Shown here one piece after another: positions 35,801-45,646 of a DNA stretch of 64,000 bases. The DNA is from Acinetobacter sp. ANC 3781. GTDB lineage: Bacteria; Pseudomonadota; Gammaproteobacteria; Pseudomonadales; Moraxellaceae. The position numbers were made by a program, and so were the translations under genes. Position 1 is the stretch's first letter. Each line of letters opens with the position of its first letter. The stretch covers positions 39,705-103,704 of the forward strand of contig NZ_SJOH01000015.1 of assembly GCF_004331285.1 (NCBI RefSeq), given 5' to 3'. Under the pieces are notes generated by a model. The model searched no databases and had not been told where the DNA came from. It was given only the letters and a program-made list of their open reading frames with translations.

Positions 35801-37321
35801 TACTGCCATTGGCGTATCATCACCCATTGAACCAACTGCTTCCTGACCGCTTTCTGCGATTGGACGAAGCAATTGATCACGTTCTTCAAAGGTCACCATA
35901 AACATTTTTTGTGAGGCTTTTAAGGCATCGCCTTTTAAGCCTTGATCACATAAATATTCTTCAAGTTCTGGGCTACCTTGTAAACGAATTGAGTTTTCAC
36001 GTAACCATTCACGATAAGGACGCATTTTTTTCAAGTGGTTGCTGACATCTTGAGTATCAAGCAATTTACCCGTGAGGGTATCAATCACCAGAATTTGACC
36101 TGGACCAACACGACCTTTAGAAATCACGTCTTCAGGTTGATAGCCCCACACCCCAATTTCTGATGCAAGGGTGATGTAACCATTTTTGGTAATCACCCAA
36201 CGTGCAGGGCGCAGACCGTTACGATCCAGCATACAGATTGCATGACGACCATCCTGAATCACCAGACCTGCGGGACCATCCCAAGCCTCCATGTGCTTGG
36301 AGTTAAACTCGTAGAATGCACGTAGATCTGCATCTAAAGTTTCAACGTTTTGCCAAGCAGGTGGAACAAGCATGCGTAGTGCACGGAACAAGTCCATACC
36401 ACCGCCGACCAGAATCTCCAGCATATTATCTAAGCTTGAAGAATCAGAACCGGTACGGTTCACAATTGGATTAAGCTCGGTTAAACCAGGAAGTAATGGG
36501 TTTTCAAATTTCGGAACGCGTGCCATTGCCCAGTTACGATTTGCAGTAATGGTGTTAATTTCACCATTGTGTGCAAGATAACGGAACGGCTGTGCTAAAG
36601 GCCAACGCGGCAAGGTGTTGGTCGAGAAACGCTGATGGAAGACCACAATGTGTGATTCCAGACGCGGATCTGCTAAATCGGTATAAAAGTCTGCAATTGC
36701 TTCAGGCATCATCAAACCTTTATAGGTGATGACAGTTGAACACAATGTAGTGACATAGAATGAAGAATCATTGCTCAGCAATTGTTCCGCACGACGACGC
36801 GCCAGGAATAACTTGCGGTTAAATTCAACTTCAGTGACACCCATTGGGCAATTGACAATAATCTGTTCAAATGCCGGCATCGATTGAAGTGCAATTTCAC
36901 CCAAAGCCTCGACATTGGTTGGAATCACACGCCAAGCAAGGACTTTTAAACCTTCAGATTCGATTTCTTTGGCTAAAACCTGTTTTGAATGAGCTGCAAT
37001 TGCCGGATCAAGATTTAAAAATACAGTGCCGACTGCAAAGATTTCGCTTAACGTGATGTCACTGAGTTTTTTTGCTTCTTCACGGAAAAATGCTTTCGGC
37101 ATAGCCAGCAATAAACCACAACCATCCCCTGTCTTGCCATCTGCGGCAATACCACCACGGTGGGTCATACAACTTAAACTATGAATCGCGGTCTTGACCA
37201 AATCATGACTTGCATCACCCTGCATATGGGCGATTAAACCGAAACCACAGTTATCTTTAAACTCATCCGGTTGGTATAAACCTTGAGCGGGAGCTACAGT
37301 ATTAGGCGATGGCATGTGCAT
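32840..37321 (-). CDS. gltB: Glutamate synthase (NADPH) large subunit
   Basis: A 1493-residue glutamine:2-oxoglutarate aminotransferase that makes two glutamates. The ATG at 37321 (AAGGG six bases upstream) yields a 24-residue propeptide; the amidotransferase Cys25 in [10 protein letters not shown] becomes the N-terminus after processing. An ATG at 37360 would add 13 residues and is less likely. The class II glutaminase domain continues through [15 protein letters not shown]; the synthase domain holds [12 protein letters not shown], the FMN-binding [17 protein letters not shown] and the [3Fe-4S] Cys set [17 protein letters not shown]; the C-terminal beta-helix is Gly-rich. It is first gene of gltBD. 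Confidence 0.96.
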   Translation of the reverse strand: MHMPSPNTVAPAQGLYQPDEFKDNCGFGLIAHMQGDASHDLVKTAIHSLSCMTHRGGIAADGKTGDGCGLLLAMPKAFFREEAKKLSDITLSEIFAVGTVFLNLDPAIAAHSKQVLAKEIESEGLKVLAWRVIPTNVEALGEIALQSMPAFEQIIVNCPMGVTEVEFNRKLFLARRRAEQLLSNDSSFYVTTLCSTVITYKGLMMPEAIADFYTDLADPRLESHIVVFHQRFSTNTLPRWPLAQPFRYLAHNGEINTITANRNWAMARVPKFENPLLPGLTELNPIVNRTGSDSSSLDNMLEILVGGGMDLFRALRMLVPPAWQNVETLDADLRAFYEFNSKHMEAWDGPAGLVIQDGRHAICMLDRNGLRPARWVITKNGYITLASEIGVWGYQPEDVISKGRVGPGQILVIDTLTGKLLDTQDVSNHLKKMRPYREWLRENSIRLQGSPELEEYLCDQGLKGDALKASQKMFMVTFEERDQLLRPIAESGQEAVGSMGDDTPMAVLSRQVRHVSDYFRQQFAQVTNPPIDPLRESIVMSLETCLGREQNVFEQSPEHADRLIISSPVLSNSKMHQMRTLGRKGYEIADIDLNYVASEGLQAAIARICEEAAQAIRDGKTLLVLSDKKIREGYLPANALMATGAVHHHLIQVGLRTDANIIVETGLARDAHQFAVILGFGATAIYPYLAYDVINDLIAKGELLGDPIHAQANFRKGIEKGLLKVLSKMGISTVASYRGGQLFEAVGLSNEVVNKCFTGVPSRIQGATFADLENDLKKLAENAWKARKPIDQGGLLKFVFDKEYHAFNPDVINALHRAVRSGDYADFKEYAELVNTRPIATIRDLFKLKTDNSIALEQVESVEEILPRFDSAGMSLGALSPEAHEAIAIAMNTIGGRSNSGEGGEDPARYGTIRNSKIKQIASGRFGVTPAYLTSAEVLQIKVAQGAKPGEGGQLPGGKVNGLIARLRYSVPGVTLISPPPHHDIYSIEDLSQLIFDLKQVNPQAMVSVKLVSEPGVGTIAAGVAKAYADFITISGYDGGTAASPLSSIHHAGSPWELGLSEAHQALRVNDLRGKVRVQTDGGLKTGLDVVKAAILGAESFGFGSTPMIALGCKYLRICHLNNCATGVATQQDHLRQEHYIGEPEMLINFFHFIAEETREWLAALGVSSLKDLIGRTDLLEVLPGETDKHAHLDLSALLTSHPSAEGKAQYCQVQGNAPFDKGLLAEKMVLEMLPTIEAGKSGEFNYNVVNCDRSIGARISGEIARRYGNLGMETHPVVMNLKGTAGQSLGVWNAGGLHIKLEGDANDYVGKGMAGGRISIFPPKGSPFQTQNTAIIGNTCLYGATGGKIFAAGTAGERFAVRNSGAFAVIEGAGDHCCEYMTGGIVTVLGKVGHNFGAGMTGGFAYVLDLDNDFVDHYNHELIELNRISTEAMEEHQEFLLRILDEHIKETGSAWAYKIRNEFDYYSRKFWLVKPKAANLQTLLKTTKADPQ

Positions 37322-37768
37322 AGCGTACCCTTCTTTCAACATGGCCCATAAAGCGGGCATCTAACAATCAAATATCTTCTTTGTGATTTAGTCCAATTTA
37401 CTTACACTCAGATCAAGATTGGGCAGAATCATTTTCTCCACCACCTAAGATAATCGCATTTCATCTTCTGTGCATGGATCAATTACAAAAAAATTTGCTG
37501 GTTTTACGCACTCTTTTAAAGCAGGTAAATTCAGTAACTTCGCACAATCATTGAATCTTTTCGCGCCAAAATAGGGACAATTCCTCAATTCATGCACCAA
37601 TAAAGCAAAAATGATGCCAATTCAAAAAAGAGGCAGCTAAATGTTTTAAATATAGAAATATTAAAGTTTCAAATGCTCACATTTATTTTATTGAAACAGT
37701 TTTTCGCACTATATTTGTGCATTTAAATATTTTTATAACTCAATTTGCTCTATTTTAGAACTCTATTT
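37322..37768 (-). promoter_or_regulatory. gltB upstream region with a sigma-54-like promoter
   Basis: This 447-base gap has no gene. Minus-strand TTGGCA-TCATTT-TTGCT (37604-37620) matches the sigma-54 -24/-12 consensus with GG and GC exactly 10 bases apart, about 285 bases from the gltB ATG. A 7-base inverted repeat (37666-37672 and 37691-37697) may end the SPOR-protein transcript. A short plus-strand TGCACCA (37593-37599) resembles half of an NtrC site. Nitrogen control of glutamate synthase would fit, but the long leader makes this uncertain. Confidence 0.5.
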
Positions 37769-38629
37769 TTAATTAAATGGGTCACTAATTTCTTGTTCTG
37801 GTATTTTATTTGCTGAATTATTCTGGGGTTTTGCTTTTGGTGCAGATTCAACTGAAGAATGTGACTGCTGTACATCAACAACGTTCCCTTCTTCATCGCG
37901 ACGTGTAACCGTGGTAGTGGTAGTTGATGCCTTCGGAGCAACCGCAGGTTCAGTCGGCTTGGATTTAGGTGGAGCCAAAAGACTCTCATCAATGCGAGGT
38001 AATGGTGCAGATTTTAAATTGACTGCATATAGTTTGCTATTAGAACCCATTTCATCTGCCCCCGTGTCATTGACCAAGGCAGCATAATTTTTGACATCCT
38101 GAACTTGAGGTTGAATAGACTTGGGAAACTGGAATGGCAACTGTTTAAGGGCTTGCTTTGCTTGATCGCCATTTCGGTAGATACCATAAAGCAGAACATA
38201 TTGTTCAATTTGATTTTCACCACTTAGGCGAATGTAGAAAAAGTTTTTACGGTCGGACTGTTTTTTTAAAAAACTTCGAATCACATCCTCTTTAGTCACG
38301 CGAAATAATTCAATGGTAGAGGCACTTTTATTCTCAGTCACAAATTTAGTGCCACGAAATTCCGGTTCATAGCTGCCAGTATTTACCACGCGTGTAGTCA
38401 TTTCTAAAGGACGCACCTCTTCTTGAAGTGCACCAAGAAGGTTGGTTGCAGCGACTTTTTCCGGTTGAATTTGCAATTCAGATTCAGTTTCAGCGGATTT
38501 TTCAACTTCGACCAAAGCGTCAGTATCGGTGATTGCCCAAAAAATAAGTGCTGCAAACAGACATACCAACCCACACACTAGCCAGATATAGTTTTGAATA
38601 CGTTGCCATTGTGTACGGATGGTTGCCAT
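37769..38629 (-). CDS. SPOR-domain-like inner membrane protein (DamX position)
   Basis: A 286-residue protein with an N-terminal cytoplasmic stretch (MATIRTQWQRIQNY), one membrane helix (about 15 to 33) and a periplasmic part. Residues about 120 to 165 (FFYIRLSGENQIEQYVLLYG, IYRNGDQAKQALKQLPFQFP) look like a SPOR fold that binds denuded peptidoglycan; the C-terminal third is a Pro/Thr/Ser-rich linker ending DPFN. It follows aroB by three bases in the order aroK-aroB-x, exactly the place of damX in enterobacteria. I infer a cell-division role from position and fold only. Confidence 0.7.
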   Translation of the reverse strand: MATIRTQWQRIQNYIWLVCGLVCLFAALIFWAITDTDALVEVEKSAETESELQIQPEKVAATNLLGALQEEVRPLEMTTRVVNTGSYEPEFRGTKFVTENKSASTIELFRVTKEDVIRSFLKKQSDRKNFFYIRLSGENQIEQYVLLYGIYRNGDQAKQALKQLPFQFPKSIQPQVQDVKNYAALVNDTGADEMGSNSKLYAVNLKSAPLPRIDESLLAPPKSKPTEPAVAPKASTTTTTVTRRDEEGNVVDVQQSHSSVESAPKAKPQNNSANKIPEQEISDPFN

Positions 38630-38632
38630 GAC

Positions 38633-39718
38633 TTATGCCTTCTCTTGATTCGCCAAAATCGCTTGTTTCATCAATTCCACATCAAATTCTTTGGTAATTA
38701 CTGCCTGTCCTAAAGATTTCATCAGCACAAGGCGTAACTGTCCATTCAGCACTTTTTTATCATGTGCCATATAGGCGAGGAATTCATCCAGTGGAATAGC
38801 TGGGCATTTTACGGGTAAATGGGCACGCTGAATGATTTTTTTTGTACGCTCCAAATCTTTTACAGAAATCCATCCCAGACGTTGCGATAAATCTGCGGCC
38901 ATCACCATACCGGTGGCTACAGCTTCACCATGCAGCCAAATACCATAACCCAAGTAGGATTCAATCGCATGGCCAAAGGTATGCCCCAAGTTAAGTAAGG
39001 CACGCTCACCTTGTTCTTTTTCATCATTGGCCACAATACGTGCTTTATGTGCACAAGAACGGTAAACCGCTTCAGCCAGTAACGCAGAATCTCGCCCTAC
39101 CAAAGCATCCATATTTTCTTCCAACCAGATCAAGAAATCCAAATCTCCCAATAAGGCATATTTAATCACTTCTGCCAAACCTGCTGACAATTCACGATCA
39201 GGTAAAGTCGAAAGCTGCGACATATCGGCAAGCACCACTTGCGGCTGCTGGAAAGCACCAATCATGTTTTTACCCAAGGGATGATTAATACCCGTTTTCC
39301 CGCCCACACTTGAATCGACTTGAGACAGAAGCGTAGTAGGTACCTGAATGAAGTACACACCGCGCTGGAAACATGCGGATGCAAAACCAGCCATATCCCC
39401 GATCACACCGCCACCGAGAGCCAGAACAGTCGCATCACGATTAAATCCTGCTTTTAATAAGGCATCAAAAATCAAATTTAAATGTTCAATGTTTTTGTAT
39501 TTTTCCCCATCAGGCAAAATACATGTTGCAACTTTTTTACCTAAAGCTTCAATCGCAGTCAAATAATGCTCTAAATACAACGGCGCAACCGTAGTATTGG
39601 TCACAATCATCACTTGCTTACCTTTGATATAAGGCTCCAGTAATGATTCTGGATTTAAATCACTGCCAATAAAAATAGGATAGCGGCGATCGCCAAGTTC
39701 AACATGTAGAGTTTGCAT
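38633..39718 (-). CDS. aroB: 3-dehydroquinate synthase
   Basis: Second enzyme of the shikimate pathway, 361 residues, NAD and Zn dependent. Visible are the NAD-binding [29 protein letters not shown] (first line of substrate binding), [19 protein letters not shown], and the zinc ligands in [27 protein letters not shown] and [11 protein letters not shown]. It lies 17 bases after aroK. No clear ribosome binding site precedes the ATG, so translation may depend on coupling to aroK. Confidence 0.96.
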   Translation of the reverse strand: MQTLHVELGDRRYPIFIGSDLNPESLLEPYIKGKQVMIVTNTTVAPLYLEHYLTAIEALGKKVATCILPDGEKYKNIEHLNLIFDALLKAGFNRDATVLALGGGVIGDMAGFASACFQRGVYFIQVPTTLLSQVDSSVGGKTGINHPLGKNMIGAFQQPQVVLADMSQLSTLPDRELSAGLAEVIKYALLGDLDFLIWLEENMDALVGRDSALLAEAVYRSCAHKARIVANDEKEQGERALLNLGHTFGHAIESYLGYGIWLHGEAVATGMVMAADLSQRLGWISVKDLERTKKIIQRAHLPVKCPAIPLDEFLAYMAHDKKVLNGQLRLVLMKSLGQAVITKEFDVELMKQAILANQEKA

Positions 39719-39735
39719 GAAATTAAAACCGTTAA

Positions 39736-40284
39736 TTAGACTAAATCTGCTTCTTGAGAAACAATCATATGTAAGATTTTTTGAGCCAGATCACGTGCAG
39801 CCCCCTGATTCGTTTCAATAATGTAATGAGCAACTTCTCGATATAAAGGGTCGCGAAGGGCCAATAAATCACGTAACTTTTGTTCAGGATTTTCAACTTG
39901 CAACAAAGGACGGTTTTTATCCCGGTAAGTTCGCTGTAATTGAATCTCGACAGGAGTATAAAGATAAACAACAATTCCGCGTTGTTTTAAAAATTCACGA
40001 TTAGGAGCTTGAGTCACTGCGCCCCCACCAGTTGCGAGAACCAGTTGCGAACGAGCCGTGAGTTCATCAATCACCATGGTCTCACGGTTACGAAATCCCT
40101 TTTCCCCTTCTTTTTCAAAAATCCAAGGAATTGTCGCACCTGTTTTCCGTTCAATTTCATGATCACTATCAAGAAACTCGCGTCCTAACAGTTCTGCCAA
40201 ATGACGACCAACAGTAGTTTTCCCCGCCCCCATTGGCCCTACCAAATAAACATTTGGTAGGGTTTCAAACTCATTGCTTGGCAA
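39736..40284 (-). CDS. aroK: Shikimate kinase
   Basis: A 182-residue kinase that makes shikimate 3-phosphate. The P-loop [11 protein letters not shown] starts at residue 16; [19 protein letters not shown] holds the shikimate Asp, and [10 protein letters not shown] and YRDKNRPLL are the substrate and lid motifs. The start is a TTG at 40284 (MPSNEFETL), with AGGTGA just upstream; no in-frame ATG fits the family N-terminus. It is directly behind pilQ, a conserved linkage in Gammaproteobacteria. Confidence 0.94.
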   Translation of the reverse strand: MPSNEFETLPNVYLVGPMGAGKTTVGRHLAELLGREFLDSDHEIERKTGATIPWIFEKEGEKGFRNRETMVIDELTARSQLVLATGGGAVTQAPNREFLKQRGIVVYLYTPVEIQLQRTYRDKNRPLLQVENPEQKLRDLLALRDPLYREVAHYIIETNQGAARDLAQKILHMIVSQEADLV

Positions 40285-40320
40285 GGAGTCACCTATTTAT
40301 TCTGCTAAATTCAAAATATA

Positions 40321-42489
40321 TTAATGATTTCTTGAAACACTGTCATTAACAATTCGTGGTGTAACAAAAATCAACAGCTCACTTTTATTATCCGTCTTTA
40401 CATCTTTACGGAATAAACGACCCACGTAAGGCAAATCGCCAAGGAAAGGTACTTTAGTTTGTTGGTTAATAGTTTGCTGTTCAAAAATACCACCGAGTAC
40501 AACTGTCTCACCATTATCCACCAATACATTGGTATTGATTTCATTTTTGTTAATGGTGTACTGCCCTGTTGGCGTAGCTCCGCCTATAGAGTCATTTTTG
40601 ATTTGCAAGTTCATTTGAACTTTGCCTTCAGGCGTAATGCTCGGCGTAACATCTAAACTTAAAGTTGCATCAATAAATTCTGTTTTCGAAACAGCATTTG
40701 CGCCACCCCCTTCAGCAGACTGGTATGGAATCTGAGTACCTGATGCTACTTTTGCCTGTTGTTTATCAGCCGTCAAGACTTTTGGTGTGGAAATCACCTC
40801 ACCATAACCATCTGCTTGCAATGCAGAAAGTTCTAAATCCAGCATAAAATCAGATAAACTAATTAAACCAAATGCGATACGACTTGCTCCTGTCGCTGTC
40901 ACACCCAAGTCTACATTTAAATTATCTGGTCTTTGAATTGTATATTTCCCCTGATCATCCGGTGTTTTCAAATCCCATAAAGTAGTATCACTACCACCCA
41001 CCAGCAAACTATTATTTTGATTAATCCCTTGCGACAGGATGCCCCATTTCACACCCATTTGCTTACTAAACTCAGTAGACGCTCGAACAATACGCGCTTC
41101 CACCATAACCTGTTTGACTGGAATATCTAACAAGTCGATCATTTTTCGGACTTTATCAATATTCTGTGCAGTATCGTTAATAATCAGTGTATTGGTACGA
41201 GTATCTACAGATACTGTTCCCCGTGGGCTTAATAAACTTTCACTAGAATTATTATTGTTACCACTACTGCCAGAATTAGAATTATTTGAAGATTTTGTCT
41301 GCGTAATCAGTCTTTCGATATCCGCAACCTTGGCATAGCTAAGTTGCATGTACTCTGTCTGAATTGGTGCCAATTTTACGCTTTGCTCTATCGCCTTCGC
41401 CTGCTCTTCTTCTGCTTTAATTAATTCAGAGACTGGCGCAATCCAGATAACATTCCCGTTACGGCGTTTATCTAAATTCTTGGTTTTTAGAATAATGTCT
41501 AGCGCCTGATCCCAAGGAACGTCTTTTAAGCGCAAGGTAATATTCCCTTGTACCGTATCCGCAGTCACCATATTGATTTCAGTGAAGTCTGCCAATAATT
41601 GCAGCACACGACGTACTTCAATGTCCTGAAAATCTAGAGAAATCTTTTTGCCGGTATAATTATTCGCGGCTTTCAGTTTAAGCGGATTTTTATCTTCAGG
41701 TCGTTTTAAACTGATCGTGAGTTTATTGTCCGCCTGATATGCCATATATTCATAGCTACCAGAAGTTTGAATGGTAATTACACCATTTCCACCATTATTA
41801 TTTGCATCAATTGTAGAAACTGGCGTTGCAAAATCATTTACATTTAAACGGCGAGCCAAGTGTGCAGGCACTTTATTCCCTAAAGTACGTACGACAACTT
41901 TACTACCTTGCTGCTGCACATCAACCTGCGTGTTGGTGCCGAGCAAATCAATCACCACCTGCCCTTCGCCTTGACCACCGCGCTGGAAGCCAATATTGGA
42001 AATGCCTTGGGTTGATCTTTGACTTTGAGCCACTACCTGCTGCGGTGCAAATGCATTACTCGCAGCAGAATTAATTTTTAAAATAAACGTATTACCTTCT
42101 ATACGTGTGGTAAAGGCACCAGCATCCGCCAAATTGACCGTCAAACGTGAACGTTGTGCATCCGAACTGACCTCTACAGAACTTGCTTCTTTGGTTGCAA
42201 CCGCAATAGTGTTTTGCTTTAAATTTTGCTGTGCTTTATCAAAATCCAGAATCAGACGTGAAGGTTGTTCTAATTGATACGCTTGTGGCTGTGGAGGCAA
42301 GCCATTAAACATGACACGAATTTCTGTGCCCTGACCTGCAACTTGCATCGGTACAATATTGGTAATACCGACTTGTGCATTGGCAACTTGCATTACTGCG
42401 ATTGCAACAGCACCCATAGAAAATTGACGGAACAAATGGTTCATTGTATTGCCATCCCCAAATATAAAATCTTTGAAACTGTTATTCAT
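40321..42489 (-). CDS. pilQ: Type IV pilus secretin PilQ
   Basis: Outer membrane secretin that forms the gated pore for the pilus. From the ATG at 42489 (AAAGGA seven bases upstream) the protein has 722 residues; a second ATG at 42444 (MNHLFRQFSMGAVAIAVMQV, cleaved near ANAQ) gives a neater signal peptide and is a fair alternative. Two AMIN domains (peptidoglycan binding, about 40 to 230), an STN/N0 region (ISLDFQDIEVRRVLQLLADF), an N1 domain with an Asn/Ser-rich insert (SSNNSNSGSSGNNNNSSES) and the secretin core ending with VPFLGDLPYVGRLFRK are present. Last gene of pilMNOPQ. Confidence 0.95.
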   Translation of the reverse strand: MNNSFKDFIFGDGNTMNHLFRQFSMGAVAIAVMQVANAQVGITNIVPMQVAGQGTEIRVMFNGLPPQPQAYQLEQPSRLILDFDKAQQNLKQNTIAVATKEASSVEVSSDAQRSRLTVNLADAGAFTTRIEGNTFILKINSAASNAFAPQQVVAQSQRSTQGISNIGFQRGGQGEGQVVIDLLGTNTQVDVQQQGSKVVVRTLGNKVPAHLARRLNVNDFATPVSTIDANNNGGNGVITIQTSGSYEYMAYQADNKLTISLKRPEDKNPLKLKAANNYTGKKISLDFQDIEVRRVLQLLADFTEINMVTADTVQGNITLRLKDVPWDQALDIILKTKNLDKRRNGNVIWIAPVSELIKAEEEQAKAIEQSVKLAPIQTEYMQLSYAKVADIERLITQTKSSNNSNSGSSGNNNNSSESLLSPRGTVSVDTRTNTLIINDTAQNIDKVRKMIDLLDIPVKQVMVEARIVRASTEFSKQMGVKWGILSQGINQNNSLLVGGSDTTLWDLKTPDDQGKYTIQRPDNLNVDLGVTATGASRIAFGLISLSDFMLDLELSALQADGYGEVISTPKVLTADKQQAKVASGTQIPYQSAEGGGANAVSKTEFIDATLSLDVTPSITPEGKVQMNLQIKNDSIGGATPTGQYTINKNEINTNVLVDNGETVVLGGIFEQQTINQQTKVPFLGDLPYVGRLFRKDVKTDNKSELLIFVTPRIVNDSVSRNH

Positions 42490-42505
42490 TTTTATTCCTT
42501 TAAAC

Positions 42506-43033
42506 TTAAGGCGCTGGTCCAATTAATATCAGACTTCTTGGACGCTCTACATATCCTTCCCGTCCATCTGGAATAATTTCCATGAGATCAATTTGTGTTG
42601 GCGTGATATTCACCACACGACCATGATTCACACCCATGTAACTACCACGTTGTACGCGCTCTATTTCGCCATCTGGTGTTTGAATTAATGCCATGATCTG
42701 CCCAGCTTGGCTGCGCATACTGCCCTTCATATTCAAGGATTCAATGGCATAGCTTTCTAAAGGTTGCAACTGGCGTGACAAATTAGGATAGACACGCTTG
42801 CCTGCCATCACTCTCAATTCAGCAGCAAGCGAGCCCGGTAAAAATGGACTTTTCAGTTGGTGCGCTGCATAGTCAAATGTCGGTACCGGTGGAAAAACCG
42901 GTGCCGGTTCAATCGGTAATGGCGGTTGATTACGAATAATCGCCATCTGCTCATTGACCGCATCGATACGAGAATCACACCCCACCAATAACGAACCCAA
43001 TAACAGGCTTAAAGTAATTTTTTCTATTTTCAT
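42506..43033 (-). CDS. pilP: Type IV pilus alignment lipoprotein PilP
   Basis: A 175-residue inner-membrane lipoprotein: MKIEKITLSLLLGSLLVGC with Cys19 lipobox, a Pro-rich linker (PPLPIEPAPVFPPVPTFDYA), and the C-terminal HR-like domain with ESLNMKGSMRSQ, GEIERVQRGSYMGVNHGRV, and ITPTQIDLMEI. It links the PilNO complex to PilQ. It shares one base with the pilO stop. Confidence 0.94.
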   Translation of the reverse strand: MKIEKITLSLLLGSLLVGCDSRIDAVNEQMAIIRNQPPLPIEPAPVFPPVPTFDYAAHQLKSPFLPGSLAAELRVMAGKRVYPNLSRQLQPLESYAIESLNMKGSMRSQAGQIMALIQTPDGEIERVQRGSYMGVNHGRVVNITPTQIDLMEIIPDGREGYVERPRSLILIGPAP

Positions 43034-43782
43034 TACTGTGCCTCTCCAGTTGTAGCAGGTGAGCTAGCAGTGCCGGAAGCAACAGTTCCATCAGCTGACT
43101 GGTTATTGTCTGTAACACCGATATAACGATAGGTTTTGGCTTTAACGTTATAGGTAATTTGAGGAATATCGGTTTTCTTCTCTTTATTTTCCGTAGCAGT
43201 AATATCAAAATCATGTAAAGTAACAATACGCGGAAGTGCGGCAATACCACTCACGAAAGAACCAAAGGCATGATAATCACCTGTTGCTTCAATAGAGATA
43301 GGCTGTTCAATAAAGAACTCTTGTTTTATTTCATTTTCTAAACGGATATTTTTAAATTTCAGTCCTGAATTTACGCCACTGACGTTAATATCTTCAACCA
43401 AGCCTGGAATTTCAGTTTCTTTAGGTAATTGTTCAAGCTGCTGATTAAAATTCGCTTCCATTTCTTGTAACTGTGCTTGCAACTGCTGCAAATTACGGAG
43501 CTTTGAATCCTTTTCACGAAATTCATTCAGTAAATTTTGCTCTTGAGCACTGGCATTGGAGATGGCTTCTATTTGTCCTTTAATCATCACAAAATAACCC
43601 AGAATACCAATCATCATGACAATTAAAATCCAGCAAGTGATTTTAACGGATAATGGCCAGCTCCCGTAATTATTCATATCCAAAGTATTGAACTGCTGAA
43701 GAAACTTATCCAACGTCATCTTCTTTTTAGGAGTAACAACACCTTCATTTGGGTTTAATTCATCAAATTCATCGAGACTCAT
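43033..43782 (-). CDS. pilO: Type IV pilus assembly protein PilO
   Basis: A 249-residue bitopic protein: cytoplasmic tail MSLDEFDELNPNEGVV, one helix (about 45 to 68), coiled coil (AQEQNLLNEFREKDSKLRNL, QLQAQLQEMEANFNQQLEQL) and a ferredoxin-like domain. Pairs with PilN. The start overlaps the pilN stop as ATGA. The C-terminal Ala/Ser/Thr-rich tail is longer than needed. Confidence 0.93.
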   Translation of the reverse strand: MSLDEFDELNPNEGVVTPKKKMTLDKFLQQFNTLDMNNYGSWPLSVKITCWILIVMMIGILGYFVMIKGQIEAISNASAQEQNLLNEFREKDSKLRNLQQLQAQLQEMEANFNQQLEQLPKETEIPGLVEDINVSGVNSGLKFKNIRLENEIKQEFFIEQPISIEATGDYHAFGSFVSGIAALPRIVTLHDFDITATENKEKKTDIPQITYNVKAKTYRYIGVTDNNQSADGTVASGTASSPATTGEAQ

Positions 43783-44420
43783 TGTGCTGCCCCCACTGTT
43801 GAATTAGCTGTATTTTGTGGTGCTTCGGACGTAGTAGGTTGTGCAATTTCATCCAAGTCAGCAGTAATGACGAATGTACCATAACCTTCTTCAACACGCG
43901 GAACCACTGAACTAGGCACCTTATCTTTTTGTTCTTCAACAGCTAAAAAAGAGTTCATAAAGGCATTTCTATACCAAGCTGATGCTTCTAAATTACGCAA
44001 GAACTCTGCAACCGTGTTCGGACTTTCAGCTTTACCTTCGATGGTAAACTTATCCCCTGTACGAACAAATTTCGTAATATACAGATTACTTGGCGTAACG
44101 CGTGCCATTTCATCAATGAGACGAACCGCAATCGGGCGTTGTCCTTGTAAGCCTTGAATTAACTTCATGCGCTCAATAATGGCATTTCGTTGATCTTCCA
44201 AGCCTTCCAAGGATTTCAATTGTACATCAAGATTTTGATTGGTACTTGTAATCAGTTGATTGGCTTGCTCTTGATCCTCAAGTTTATGATCGTAATAAAA
44301 CCACGCCAATGCCACCGCTAAAGCCCCGATTAATGCCATCCCAATACAAATTGTAATAAATTCTTTTTTTCTTTTCTCTCTTAGCTCATCACGCCAAGGG
44401 AGCAGGTTAATTCTCGCCAT
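43779..44420 (-). CDS. pilN: Type IV pilus assembly protein PilN
   Basis: A 213-residue inner membrane protein whose N-terminal MARINLLPWRDELREKRKKE contains the INLLPWR segment that binds PilM. One helix (about 24 to 43), a coiled coil and a ferredoxin-like domain follow (FTIEGKAESPNTVAEFLRNL). It shares one base with pilM's stop and overlaps pilO by four, so the operon is tightly coupled. Confidence 0.94.
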   Translation of the reverse strand: MARINLLPWRDELREKRKKEFITICIGMALIGALAVALAWFYYDHKLEDQEQANQLITSTNQNLDVQLKSLEGLEDQRNAIIERMKLIQGLQGQRPIAVRLIDEMARVTPSNLYITKFVRTGDKFTIEGKAESPNTVAEFLRNLEASAWYRNAFMNSFLAVEEQKDKVPSSVVPRVEEGYGTFVITADLDEIAQPTTSEAPQNTANSTVGAAQ

Positions 44421-45481
44421 TAATCAAAACTCCTCAATGCCAAACCGCATGCCACCATGAGTGAGGAAGCATCATTCTCTATCTTTTTAATATCAATTTG
44501 TGGAGAAAAGCCCATTTGTAAAAATGGGTTGGCAATAGTCACACGATAACCTAGTTTTTGTTGGAGTAGCTTCGCGAGTCCCGGAATATTGGCATTACCG
44601 CCTGCCAATAAAATATGATCGATCTCGTTAAATTGTGAAGATGAGAAAAAGAACTGTAATGATCTGGCTGCCTGTTGAACCACTGCTTCTAAATAAGGTT
44701 CTAAAACTTCGATATCATAATCATCTGGCAATGAACGACTTTTCTTGGCACGCCCAGCTTCATCGAAAGATAAGCCATAGCGATTTTGAATTTCCTGAGT
44801 GAGTTGTTTCCCACCAAATACCTGCTCACGCGTATAAATCACTTTATTATTTTGCATGACTGATAAGGTGGTCATGGTATGACCAATATCTAAAATACCG
44901 ACTGTATTTACACCCATAGGTAAAGTATCGGAAAACACTTGATATGCATTTTCAATAGCAAAACTTTCAACATCAGCAATTTTTGGTGTTAAGCCGGCAA
45001 GCTCTAAAACTTCAGAACGTGCTTCAACATTTTCAAGACGGGTCGCCACCAACAGCACATTCACCCGATTCGGGTTTGCCAGACGTTCCGGCAACACCTC
45101 AAAATCAAGACTCGCTTCATCTAAGGGGAAAGGAATATATTGCTCGGCATCCATACGAATCTGAACTTCTCGTTCGTCATCGGTCATATCCGCATCCATC
45201 TCAATGGTTTTGGTAATCACCATTGAAGTTGGAATTGCCAGGGCTGCAACTGTAGATTGGGTATTTGCCAGATTAAATGCTTTCTCTAATGCTTCCCCCA
45301 CCGCCTCTGGATTTAATATATTTTTTTCGACAACACTACCTTCAGGCAAAGGCACTAATGCATAACTTTCAACCCAATATCTATTACCGCTTTTAACAGA
45401 AAGTTCTAACAATTTAACAGAAGTAGAACTAATATCTACTCCAATTAACCCCTTACTTGGCTTACGATATAACCTGAGCAC
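44420..45481 (-). CDS. pilM: Type IV pilus assembly ATPase-like protein PilM
   Basis: A 353-residue actin-like cytoplasmic protein (FtsA fold) that binds the PilN tail. ATP-site blocks: GLIGVDISSTSVKLLELS, TVGILDIGHTMTTLSV and ILLAGGNANIPGLA. It starts with GTG at 45481, with AGGA eight bases upstream; no ATG fits. First gene of pilMNOPQ, divergent from ponA as in many Gammaproteobacteria. Confidence 0.95.
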   Translation of the reverse strand: MLRLYRKPSKGLIGVDISSTSVKLLELSVKSGNRYWVESYALVPLPEGSVVEKNILNPEAVGEALEKAFNLANTQSTVAALAIPTSMVITKTIEMDADMTDDEREVQIRMDAEQYIPFPLDEASLDFEVLPERLANPNRVNVLLVATRLENVEARSEVLELAGLTPKIADVESFAIENAYQVFSDTLPMGVNTVGILDIGHTMTTLSVMQNNKVIYTREQVFGGKQLTQEIQNRYGLSFDEAGRAKKSRSLPDDYDIEVLEPYLEAVVQQAARSLQFFFSSSQFNEIDHILLAGGNANIPGLAKLLQQKLGYRVTIANPFLQMGFSPQIDIKKIENDASSLMVACGLALRSFD

Positions 45482-45547
45482 AATATAATTCCTATTATTT
45501 TTTTATCCCCATCAAAAGTAACCTACTAATTGGGGTTGGTCTATAAT

Positions 45548-45600
45548 TTTATACAGATACAATAACGCATCTAACAATCTGTATGTGTAAAGGCTATACT
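45548..45600. promoter_or_regulatory. Divergent pilM/ponA promoter region with inverted repeat
   Basis: An 8-base perfect inverted repeat (ATACAGAT at 45551-45558, ATCTGTAT at 45577-45584, 18 bases apart) lies between the start codons. On the minus strand TTGTTA (45572-45577) and TATAAA (45548-45553) are 18 bases apart and could drive pilM; TATACT at 45595-45600 could be the -10 for ponA. A protein bound to the repeat would affect both genes. Confidence 0.45.
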
Positions 45601-45646
45601 GACCGCCAATTAGTTTGCCATTAGCTCTTATTAAAACTTACTTGTT

